Origin: Baylisascaris procyonis
Lineage: Eukaryota > Nematoda > Chromadorea > Rhabditida > Ascarididae
NCBI GenBank assembly: GCA_037389465.1
Contig: JAZARR010000074.1
Location: forward strand, 5,890,001 to 5,954,000
Direction: 5' to 3'
Length of the DNA stretch: 64,000 nucleotides
The first letter of the stretch is position 1. Each line of letters opens with the position of its first letter. Position numbers and translations under genes: made by a program. Below are positions 1 to 12,100 of this stretch, piece by piece. The notes beneath the pieces were generated by a model. It did not search any database, was not told where the DNA came from, and saw nothing but the letters and a program-made list of their open reading frames with translations.

Positions 1-1178
1 GTGAAAACCTTGAAGAAGACCACTGGAAGACTCAAGAAAATATAGAGAAAAACATGAAACAATTCAAAGCAAGGGTGATGTCAAGAGCTTGCTGAAGATC
101 GCCGAGCGCGTTGGCAAAAGCAAAAAACTGCAGAAAACAATCGGAAGAACCGTAATCGTCAAGTCTTATGGAAGCTTCTCAAAATGGCCCTAAGGTTATC
201 GCAAGTGAGATCAACAGAACCAATATACTATTTTTGCAGAACACTGCTAATAAACTGCTAGTTCTATTGAAGTTGCACTGCATAGGCTGCATAAGTATAT
301 CTAGTGATATCAGCGTAACGTTGACACATTTTTCATACCTAGCTTCTCTGATCTCAGGTGCAATGCTTGTTCTTCGACCTTTCGCTCATTTGACCTTACA
401 GAGTTTTGGTTTAGCCAGCCTTTATCTATACGCTCAGCAGCTAAGAACACCTAATTCTTCTCATTCCATTATTCATGTGTGTCAATTTTTTTTCGCATTT
501 GAAAATTTGATCACCGTTGAAAACTTTCCTAAGAGAAAACTAAACGACTATTTTCAATGGGCATACATAAGTATTTGAAACGTATTTTGTGGTTTTCGTC
601 GTTTTCAATTTTTCACTGTGTATGTCTTGAGATGGAACGTTAAACGACTTTTCTCTGCTCTACAACCTTTACTTCAAGAGTTATGTCGTTTCGAACTTAT
701 TTGGATACTTCTTGATTAATCGATCGCAGAATAAATCCGCGAACAGAACTGCAACAAATCTGCATTTTGTCGATAGACCACTATCGAAAATTTAGGTGCA
801 GAAAGGATGGAAATCTTGGAAACCTATGGCGGAAGAAGGTCTGGCAACGAATGCTTGCAATGACCGTTAATTGCGCATTTTTCATCTTACTGGCATGCCC
901 TGTCCGTACTAACGTTGGAAAAATAACGCACCTAACTGAAAAGAGCAATCAAAACTAAAAAGAAAGCATGTTTGCGATTATATAAAACGCATCCATACAT
1001 GAACAACATTGAGACTGATGGACCGGCAAGCATATTAGTGTAATATAAAAGAAAAACAACCAAATATACCTCCTACACAGGAAGAACATGAAAAACAGGT
1101 GAGCAAACTCATCGCCGAGTTCGTTGAATATGTGAGACGGACCCTGCGACTGCATCAGTGCTTCACTGGTCCAGTAGG

Positions 1179-1247
1179 GCTATGGACGGCTTTATGTTTA
1201 GAACGACTAAAGGCTTCAGTGGTTCTAAACATGAAACCATCCATAGC
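1179..1247. repeat. imperfect inverted repeat (hairpin), ~26-nt arms
   Basis: Arms 1179-1204 and 1222-1247 are complementary with three differences, two of which would be G-U pairs in a minus-strand RNA and one in a plus-strand RNA. The loop is 17 nt. The size would suit a small-RNA precursor or a foldback repeat; nothing shows that it is transcribed. Confidence 0.7.
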
Positions 1248-2272
1248 ACTTTCAACGATTAGAAGCTTCTTGAAAGGAAATTTCTGAAGAAGGCAAAGTG
1301 GAATGAAGCAGCAATAAGCGGCCGGAAGCTCCGTCAGCATTTTGTTGCATAGAATTAGATTATAAGGCGATTTTCTAATCTGCGAGCAAGCTTTATAGTA
1401 GGGATCACAAAAAGCTGAAGAAATTTTCCCTGAAGTATAACGAACAGAAAGCTATCGCTAACTTTTGAAAAAAATATGCGAGGTTTAGGACGAAAGCACA
1501 TGATATAAACTTGTTTATAATATTCCACATAGCTTATTCTAAACTTCGTCGAACACAATTTCAGATTTTCAACGTTGAAAGAGGTTGTCGGATAAAAACT
1601 TTCGAACGAAGAATGTGGCGAACTGAATCACCCCGTCATGAGTTCTATCGAATGTTGCTAAAGGCCATCAATTTTACGCAAATGAAAAAACGCGCTAGAG
1701 GAACATGAACGCTGTGCATTTTCGCATTCCTACCACCTCGCCTACCGGTTTTTGTTTCATTCTTATTTTATTTTGCTAACAGCAATAGGTACATATGTCC
1801 TTATGCTCAACATATACAACCTTAAACATATCGTAGTTAGATTCTCATCCTAGAGAGTTTAGCGTCTATGGGATGTCGAGCAGAGCAACGTAACAGTGAG
1901 AAAGGTTTCAGTCAAAGCAAATGCAGATTCGCTGAAGGACGACAAAAGCAGCGGAAAGAACGGCTTCTTCCGATAAACGCCTTTTGACAGAGCCTGTATC
2001 AGAGATTAGGCTTTAGATTGCTCTCGCAGCATATCTGCTACTCTAGTAGCTATCCAGTTGGTGTGCTTTGGACTCCTCTAAACTGATGTCATGCAAGAAC
2101 ACTTCTAAACAGAGGCTGAGCTCTAACTATCCCAAGTCCTTTGAATATCGACGTGAGATACTTGGGCAAGCTTGCTTTTTTCAAAAGATTCGAGGATGTG
2201 TTCACAAATTGCAGCAATGACAGCAATTATGGAATGATGTTTACGAAATTTCCAAACAATATCTAAAAGCAC

Positions 2273-2301
2273 TGACGTCATCACCTCATGCACTGACGTC
2301 A
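2273..2301. promoter_or_regulatory. two consensus CRE octamers (TGACGTCA)
   Basis: TGACGTCA at 2273-2280 and 2294-2301, inside a near-direct repeat (GCACTGACGTCATCA, then C or G, then CTCAT). This is the palindromic CREB/ATF consensus. There is no supported gene nearby, so function is not implied. Confidence 0.4.
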
Positions 2302-5300
2302 TCAGCTCATATACGTGGCTAAATATGTAATTTCTACGAAATTTAAAATCGAAGGAAACAGACTTACCGACCGATAGTTGACAATGGCGTAAAAACCCTC
2401 TTTGAAGATTGACACCATCTTTGCCTCATAGCGTACTGCCAACCAATCTTCCTTGCCGTTTTATGGCACCTGAATTAATGCGCCTATGTTTCAGTGGATA
2501 ATCACACAAATTTTCTGCTAAACAGTGTTTTTATAGAAATTGCGGTGAAAACTGAAAAACCGACCGGATAAGATACATAAGAATTTTTCACGTTTGAGTA
2601 TATGGATGACCCGTCGAAATTGATAAAAGAAAGTGACATAAGTTGTAAGAAATCAGCCCATAGAATATAGTTAACCACCTAAATTTCACAACTCCAGCTT
2701 ACTGCTTCTCGAGTTGAAAATACTGAATAGACAGACACGAATACACATCCTTGTATAGGCGCAGACGCAATATCACCATACTGCCTTTGCGCAAAACCGA
2801 TTCGCCGTAGGGGCATAAAAATATTCGCGATGGAAATTCGCATTTAGAACTAACCTATGTCAAGGAAAACTCCGTCGGGAATGTTCGTTGACGATGTAGC
2901 CAAGCCGATCGAAAGATTTGCACAACGAGTTGTTTGAACGTTCTTGCTAGAGATGGTCGGAATGCAGAAACCGATGCTGAAGAAGGAAAAAAAGCTTTTA
3001 AATAGAGGGCTAGAAATTCATGAAGGACTAACTACTGACTAAAATTGTTAGAAAGTAATCTTTACCCTCCTATCGATTGGTCCTATTTATCAAAATCGAG
3101 CAATCTACTTACTACTCAGTATTATCGTGATCTCAGACACACTGAAGGCAGTTTGCTGGCCACTTAGGACAATTTTTCTACCTCGCATATCTCGTTCACC
3201 TCTTTTACCATATTTTTCGTGGCCGTTCGCCTATACCTTGCTCAACAAAACTGACTCCCGGTTGATTTAACCTCGTCCCCTTGCTTTTTCCCACGTAATG
3301 GTCAAAGATTCAATCTAAGATCATTTTGTCCTGGAGGGTCTTCCAGATCTCACAAAGTTTAATTCCTAAAGTTTAAATTCAAAGTGAATACACCGATTTT
3401 GTTAAAGCCTACTTTTCGCTGGTTGTGACATAAAAAACACAACAATAAAAATCATTGCATTTCGATTTGCGTTCCCAGAAACAGCGAGAGAGACCAGAAT
3501 ATCCTCCACGTCGCATAAGTTCTCAAATTCTTATACTGAACTGCCTTCGAAGACTTCGAAGTATTCACTCATCTCGAGATTCTCTCAAGACTGCTTCCTG
3601 GAGCATTCGTAACTGATTTAAATCGGCGCGATTCGTGTCGTCCCTCGCAAGTTATCTAGCGGAACGACCAAGAAATGCTCCTCTATGAAAAACATGGCCG
3701 TCATTAGCGACCTTTAGCCATCTCCTATGTTCCTATAAAAGATATACCTCTCCGAGGTTGTCAAACCTTCATATGTGCAAATGAATCATCAAAGAAGTTT
3801 TCATCACTAATTTAAAATATGTAGAAGTTGAGAAAATACGCATATACAATAGCCAATAAAGTGAACAAAGAGGATTTAAATCCATATTGAAACAATAATC
3901 AAAACGAATGCACACGATTGTAATGACAAGAGAGTGGCATTATGCTGGATAGGAAACGCTTTTGATTCGTGTATATATGTAACGTACGCTAAACGCGGCC
4001 AACTAAACAACCGCATTGAATCGTTTCACTGTCTTTTACGAGTGCACGAAATATACTAGTATTTCACTATCCCAATCCATCTCGCATGTCGAGGATGCAC
4101 TTTCAACAACTCAAAACCACTCGGCGATGAACAACTACTTCAAAAATGTAAGGAATCTTTAGCCTCTATTCATAAACATTTTTCCTATATGCGTCGTTGT
4201 TCATTGAAAATACAACATTACGCAGCGTGAAAGTATTACATAAAGTTGAACCGGTGTAATTTGCTCGAATCGGAAAAAGTAGCATTAATACGCCGTTCAT
4301 CTGCCAAAGCACCTGAACATCTCAAAAATCATGCCATCAGGTGGATTGCTTAGTTCCCACCAACATCGATTTATAATACTCATTTCTCTTGAATAAATGC
4401 TAACAAAAATTTAATAACGAAAAAAAGAGGTTGACTAAATGGATATAAAGCGAAACGCTCGTGTGCATATTCTTTTTGAAAAAAAAAATGAAATAAATAA
4501 ACCTTGAAGAATAACATAAATACAAATCTCAGAAAAAATAAAAGCAAAAAAAAAAAACGCGTAAGTTAACGCGATACAATCAGACTAAATAATAAAGCAA
4601 TTCAGACAAGACGCAGTGAAAAAGAATAACAAAATAAAACTTAGCTAGATGAAAAAAATTGTAAAGAATAGATAAATGCGGAAAAAGAAAAAAAAACACA
4701 ACAAAGCGAAAGTGCACTGAGGAAAAGAGAAAGGAAATACAATATTACACAATTATTCACAGGGGAAAGAAGATCATTGAAAATGATAAAGTGCGTAAGT
4801 ATAATAATTAAAAGCAGATACCCATAGAAAAAAAAAAATGCGACTTGGGCATCGCATTATTAAGAATTAATGCAACGCTCAGAATTATGCAATAAGGCGG
4901 TTCAATGATAATATTCCCATTGTAATTTCTTAAACATAATTTTGTACTTGACTTAGAGATTATAAATTAGTTTTCCTAGCAAGCTAACATGATTTCCAGC
5001 ATATAGTTCAAAAGAAATTGTGCAGCTTATTTCCATAAAAAATCTTCACGGAAGAAAAATTGACCACCTATGTAGCAACAAGAATAAAAGAATAAACAGA
5101 AATAAACGAGTGCATTCACAAATGAACATATATGCAATCGAAAAAAAAAAAACAACGTATATACAAGGAAGATCTTAGAGCCAATAAATGAAAAACAATG
5201 GAAACCAATTTGAAAATGCGCGCTGACACTATTCGATCTTTACAAGAATCACAATGCACTGTATAAATACAACATAAGAATTATGCCCACGAATAAATAG

Positions 5301-6032
5301 AACAAAAAAAAAAAAGAAGTTTCAACTTATGTGGCAAGAAATGATATCGCTTCATACATCCCAAAATATATCACTGCTTGTTCATCGTCTCTAAATCAAA
5401 TACATCCTCATACGTTATAAAATTTTTTAGTGGTTTTTTACAACGGAAATTATCGCAAAAAAAAACTTTTGAAATATCGATAACGCGACGACTATAACTC
5501 TGAGTCTATTATTGAATATTGGTTTCTACGGGTTCATTTTATGATGAAGCTCTCAGAGAATTTTTTTAATGTTCCGTAAAATCATACAAATCTCTCCGTG
5601 GAAATAAATAAAGTTACCAATCGTCATCAAGAATGAAACATTTAACGATGTCAAATAATCAGTATCTGAGGTATTCGCGAAATAGTGTGCTGTATTATGC
5701 TAGTCGGAATTTTAATAATTAAACAAGCAGCTATCGAGGATCCCATGAGACAAAAACAAAAAAAAAAAAAGAAATCATACAATCACTACTACATCGCACA
5801 ATATAATAGAAAAAATCGAAGCGAGAAGAACATTATGCAAAGGACCACATATAAAAGATGTTTTATAATGGGAAAGTGGCCACTGTTTCATTGGCTACAT
5901 TGGACCGCTTGACCAGCAAGTTGCATATAACGATGAGAAAACAACTACATTGGACGACAAATCGTCTCGCGGAGGTTGCATTAGGTTCAGTGCATGTGGT
6001 CCGGAAGCAAAAGGACGAGTTAGACGACCAAT

Positions 6033-6107
6033 TTAAGACTGCTCGGCGATTACTTGAGCCACGTCATTCCAATACTGAGCATCGCTTGACGTCCGCGACA
6101 TGTCCCC
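6033..6107 (-). CDS. zmiz: ZMIZ terminal coding exon with stop
   Basis: A clear acceptor (CGAAAATTGTTTCAG) opens 24 codons, GDMSRTSSDAQYWNDVAQVI then AEQS and TAA. It joins in phase 0 to the previous exon. No canonical AATAAA is seen on the minus strand in the next several hundred bases; an ATTAAA variant lies at 5716-5711. The 3' UTR limit is unknown. Confidence 0.68.
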   Translation of the reverse strand, partial: GDMSRTSSDAQYWNDVAQVIAEQS

Positions 6108-9100
6108 CTGAAACAATTTTCGATAATAATTAACATAAGCAATGAGCTTCCTATCTTCCTTTGTTTTTCTTCTCTCTTTAATCAAACAGCTGGCAACGAT
6201 AAACTGACCATGCGGTCTGGAAGCGTATATCGATGGATTTGCGCAAAGGACGGGTAAAACAATCAAAGATTGGTAAATAATATGAGAAAATTAATTGATC
6301 AAATCTAGCGGCTGAATTTTAATTTCGGTACTATATGCTTAATATTTTCGAAAATGATGTGCTTTTCTAAACAATCACTGTTTTTTTTAAATTTAAAACT
6401 TCCACCTACAATTTATGTTCACAAATGCTGAATTATTCCACCAAAACCCTATATCATTCACCATTCATCGCTTTTATTAAATTTAGTCAAATCGCTGCTA
6501 TAAGATCTTATTGCCAGCAAAAAGCTACACAATAAGCCGTTCTATTCAAAGGCTCCAGTATTTTAACATTCACAATAGAAAACTTCGATAGCAATGAATT
6601 ACATTACGTCAAAATCCATTAAATACTACGGTTTCGAATCACACCATCAAGGTGCATAGAAAAGATAAAATCGCACATATAGCGGTTTCTGAGAAAACTT
6701 TGGAAGTTGAACGCGCTTTAGAGGTGAAATTCCATTACCCCATGCACTTGCCTTTCACATTCAAACATGTCAAGTTCCACAGATGTCGATGTTTCGAAGA
6801 CAGTCTCCGAAAATTGGACAACTTTCAAAAGCCAACCACTTCTCTAAGGGATTACCACAAATATGCACATTTGCAAAGACATTACAAAAAAGCCGTGTGT
6901 GAAAGCATGCACATGTCGGTATGTTTGTCTGGATATTAAGCAGCTTCAACCTAGACGTCATCGTATCAAGAGTTAAGAAAACCGCTAGGTATAACGGCAT
7001 TAAAATGCAATCATCTATTTCGACTCTCAATTCGATCTATCAGTTTCGAAAAGAGTTTATAGAGAATTAAGGATGAAGAAAAAATGCGTTCACTCTGTAA
7101 TCAATCAGGTCGTGTCTTTACAAAAACTCTGGTAAAATCTGTAACAGTAACCGAGTTATCTAAAAAAATGAATGAATTATTCCGCTATCTTATTAGTCGT
7201 TCACAAATTACTAGCTGCCTGAACTGACAAGTGGAATGTATAACAGCGCGACGTAACGGCAATGTAACCAAATGGTTAAAACATCGATAATTCCCTAAAA
7301 CCCGTGCCATCTTCTTCTCATGAAAAATTACGCATTTAAAAACAAAGTTTAAGATTTAAACTCTTTGTAGAGAAATTTATATTGACAAAAGCAATCGATA
7401 ATTGTTAACCTCGCATTTCAAAGCTGCATTGATTTCAGCTAGTCCCGAGCCAACGAACAAATCCTCATTGAGGTATTTTTGCATTTCGGCTGCCGAAGAC
7501 ATCTAAATAAATAGGAAACCGTTGAAATTAATGCAACGTAGTAACAACAAAACCAATCGCAATAAAACCATTAGAATTAAATAATCGAATAAAATAACTC
7601 TCAATAGCAATGATAATAAAAATGGAACAGAAATATGACTGAAAACAAGTGACGGAGCGTTCTAAAGAGTAGACTCTCAAATATTTAAGAACAACAATTT
7701 TTTTCTTATACAATCATAAGACTTCAATAGAAAAAAGTAGGAACGTTCTGTAAGATTAGCAAAATCACATATTTTCCATCAAACAATCTTGTGCAGAGAA
7801 TTAAAACCCCTCTTTGAATGAGAAAATAATCCCGTTTTAGATAAAAAAAGAAGAAAAAAATGCTTGCATAGAAAAATAAAACAAAAATAAATAGGCATCT
7901 GTTAACGATAAAATAATTTGATACAAACAAATTAGTGACGAAAATAATTTTTCATCAATATGAAAATAACCTCACAAATGTAGTTTAATAAACTTTTTGA
8001 TAACTAAATAGAAACAATTTCTGAAAGAAGAATTTAAATAAAGGGACCTTTGCGTCCGAGAAAATGAGATCGTCGAAGAAATCATCGATTTGGCCGACAT
8101 TTAACGAGGAGGTTAGTTCATTGAGACAGTTATTTGCCGCATTTTGTGTGCCCTCCCCAACGCATGCGACTGCTGACGAAACGCTCGTATGCGGTCCACC
8201 GCTTAACGACCCGACCGATGCAGGCGTATACGGAGCTGATCCTAAAACAAATCCTTTAGCCATAATCACTCATTAAAAGTTTCTCAAAATTGACACATAT
8301 AATTTGTAATAAAAAGACGACGATTTGGATTACAGGATGAACTGGAATGGAACTGTTATGAAGAATGAATGCAATACACAGAATAGAGGACGAGATGGGA
8401 AAACGAAGCACCCGGAAAAGCTTTTACGGTAATACACAGGTATCGTTGCACCACTTTTTCAAAATTCTTGCCCTGGGCAGCATTGACGAAGCACATTCTT
8501 GAATTTGATACAACTATCCAGCACGCTTGAGAATGTAGAAAGTCATAATGGCGTAGGTAGGTGTCTCATAACGCCAACTCGTCAATTTATTCTCGCAAAC
8601 CCTCATTCTTCTCGCCGCCTTCTACCTTTCTCACTGTCATCACGATCCCATTAAACGATTTCTTCCATATATGAATCACTGAATTGCCTACATAAATACA
8701 AATAGATCATTAACAGGACTCCATACGGTTTCATTTCAGTCCAAATTAAACAATGGTTTTTCGCATAATCGGGAATATCCAACCTGTGACCGAGACGGCT
8801 TCAACGCTTCCTTGTTGCGGAACGTTTGTCTGCATTTGAGTGCTGCTTGGGCTTGTACCAACTGCGGTCCCAATTGAAGGCGGGTTCTGTGCATTGCTCG
8901 GTGTTGTCGGGGTGCCGGGTCCACCGTACTTTGGTGGCGCCGAGGGCGGACTACAACGCTGTTGTTGCACTGTTGATTGTGTCAAAGGAGGACTGCAACG
9001 ACATGAAAGCTTTCAATAACATAGGCACATATGTAGAAATCCATCGGTCACAATCGAGAAAACGCAACTACGTAAATGGGATGTTCTCACAAGGAAAAAT

Positions 9101-12100
9101 ATGCCTACATAAGCGAAAGATAGTGATCGCATTCAACTGTCTATCCAACATGAAATTCTCCTAAATGCATATTTATAATCAATTAAATCTCAAAGTAAAT
9201 AAGCTCTGCTTGGGGGAAATCTTTCTATGCATTTCAAGAAATTAGGTACGAGTACTGCGTTATGCATTAAACAACTAAAGATGGTCGTGTGAAGAAAATG
9301 CACCTTGTTGAAGTGGAAGGTCCGTATGGGCTGAGTACGGATGGCAGTGCACCGCTGGGTGACTGGATCCAGGAGCTGGATGGAGGAGCGGGAACGGAGT
9401 TCGGATTGAACGGAGATTGCGCCTGCTGTTGATCCTGCCTGGACACTGACCCGGAGCAACCGCTCATGCCAAATGACTCCGACTTGATTCGTTTCAGTGA
9501 ATATGCTGCGCCTTAAATTGTTGTGATATTCTTGATAGTAACACGACAATGATAGCAACGCTTTAGCGAGCATCACCAGTTTCACATTCCGAATACTGTA
9601 GCATCGTATGACCACTACAGAACTCATATCCCACGCTTCACAGCAGCTGTTTACAGTACGTTTATGTGAAAGGCAAATTTTTGAGTTATGTGGTAAGCAT
9701 AATCTCTACGAAACATGACGTTGGGTGCAACGTTTGCTATTTCAGATTATTAGTCAGCGAATTGGCTCTTCGCTTTGCTTTAGCAGGGCTAGATGAGGTT
9801 TGTCTTCTATTAATAAACATTTTAAAAAAATCCGCTCGACAGTTTCCGTCCTTCTCTATGGAGGACGATGTTTACGCCGAACAAGGGAATATTAATGCGG
9901 AAATCACTGCAGCTACATGTCAAAAATTTATAAGCACGCTCGAACCAATAAGGTTATTAAATCAAGTTTACTTTCAACTACGGCACAGGAGTTGAACATT
10001 TAATCGATAAAGGTATAAAACATATCAGGGTCAAATGAATTCTAGGTGCAGACTGCCTGGATGAAAAAGAAAAAATCGAATAACTGCAAAAGAAAAGTAA
10101 GACATAAAATGAAATACAGTCTAAGAACATGCTTAAAACACACCTCCAGATGAAGCATCTGCGCAATCACGTTCTCTCTTATGCCCCCTAGCTGGCACAT
10201 TCTCACTAGCAGTAATGGCGTGTTGGACACCTGTTTGTAAGAAATCGCTCTGAGCGGATGTGGATTGTTGTTGACTCTGAGTTGGATAAATCGAAGGCAA
10301 CGGGTCGATTATCCGCCAACATCCATTTGCCTCAAGATTAACCTCAAGCGCATTCGGCATTCGTGCCGTTTCAGCCAATATTTGTGCGATGAATTGATCC
10401 ACTTCGATCTCACCAAGAGTGAATACACTCCTACAATGCTTCCTAATCAATTGGGGCAACAACAACATTGAAATAATGAAATGTTTTCAGTATAAAAAGC
10501 TAATCTTCTCATAAATAGGAACTGTTCAAATAATAAATTCAGAAAGAAAATAGGTAATATGATATTGCCTAAAGATATCTCCATGCGATACCTTCAGCAA
10601 CCTATCAACCCTAATTCACGTTGACTTGACGATAATCACGATATGCTGAATAACTTAGTCATGATCAAACGATAAATTTGCACTCGCAAAAAACAACATG
10701 CTATTATGACCTTTGCATGATAGGAAAATGCGACCTAAATACGTGCAATCATCACTTCTGGCACTACCATGTTAAATTTACGAGTATCGCATTGAGGCAC
10801 AATATTTTATATTGGATCCTAATCAAAACATGAGCCCCCCCCCCCAAAGGGTGGAAATAGATTGATTTGATTCTCCTCTACGGGCATAATTTCCGCTCTA
10901 CAATAAGTAGATCTAACGCCCTAAAGATCGCACTACCATACGATGAAAGAGAGATTGAAGACTGGAACTCCAACGTTTCGTTGTTTGAATGAGGGCATTG
11001 ATTTTCATTCTAAATTCTATTTGTTTTCCACTACTGATGTCTCAACGATGGTATAAACTAAACCTGAAACAAGTCTACACTTCAAAGCCTTTATACTCTA
11101 TTCATTAAGGCGATAATCAATAGCGGAAAGAACCTACTTGCATGGAGTGAAAGGACATTCGAAATAGCTATTATCCTGATTTGCGATTAAGAATGCCTCA
11201 AGATCGAAGCAATTCGAATGACTACAACGAACACTTCGTGCTGGAATTCGCAATCGTTGTGAACAATTGCCAAGCGCAAAATATAGCGGTATTCGCGATT
11301 GACTGCCATCCATTTGGATTATCTTCAGCACTGAAAAATTTAAAATTTCCCAAGAAAAAATATAAAAGAACTACAGTAGTATATTTATAGTATGTCAATG
11401 CTTAGTGAGATGGAAGTGTGCCTCATATACAACAAATATACTATCACCTTGTTCCGTTTTCATCCTCTCCTTTTTCCTTCATATGAACTCCTTCCGGCTC
11501 TTCTCGTGTATGTTCCACTAAAGTACACATTACATCATGGTCCTTCTCTATGAATTAGAGTTTCTGACACGTTATACTCATTGGAAGCGTTTAAATGAAG
11601 TCCGTTCAGCGAAATTCTGCATGGAAACGCTGGCGCTTAAATGTGAAAAGTTTTTATATCTCCACTATTTTACAGATATTTCAACCTTATAATTTAGCCC
11701 CGACGCCTCATGTCCTATCTTCTGACTTTCCCTATGCATTTATAACCATTAAATATTAAATATCAGCAGAATGGTCAGTTAAGGTTAATAGTATGGTTAA
11801 AATAGTTAGGATTAAATTCGAAAAGTACGTTGAGCATAAAACAGTATCAGTAAATGGAAGCTATAAACAAACAATTTGAGATTGAAAAAACTTCTTATTA
11901 TGGTTTGAAATTCTTTAAATACTCCTTCCTTCCTAATGCACTTTACTTCATCTCAACCATTCCTATTATCTTCGTTCATTCTGTTACCTCCTATTTCTAG
12001 TCGATGAAAAACTGAACCGCTCTAATGCGCGCTCACCAATTTTGCATTGCAAAAATGCATTATGTTTATGTCATTTCCTTTCCTACAAGCGTTTGTTTCT

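Larger units (their letters stand above)
1..5710. other. no supportable gene
   Basis: AT-rich sequence with only short, unconvincing open frames. Bases 1-180 carry two overlapping Lys/Glu/Arg-rich open stretches in different frames that run off the left edge; they could be a gene end or a decayed element but cannot be assigned. Bases 4400-5800 are very A-rich on the plus strand. The hairpin at 1179-1247 and CRE pair at 2273-2301 are listed separately. Confidence 0.6.

Noticed and set aside
168..578. A 136-codon plus-strand frame near the left edge.
   Set aside because: No recognisable family or exon signals; composition follows the local base bias.
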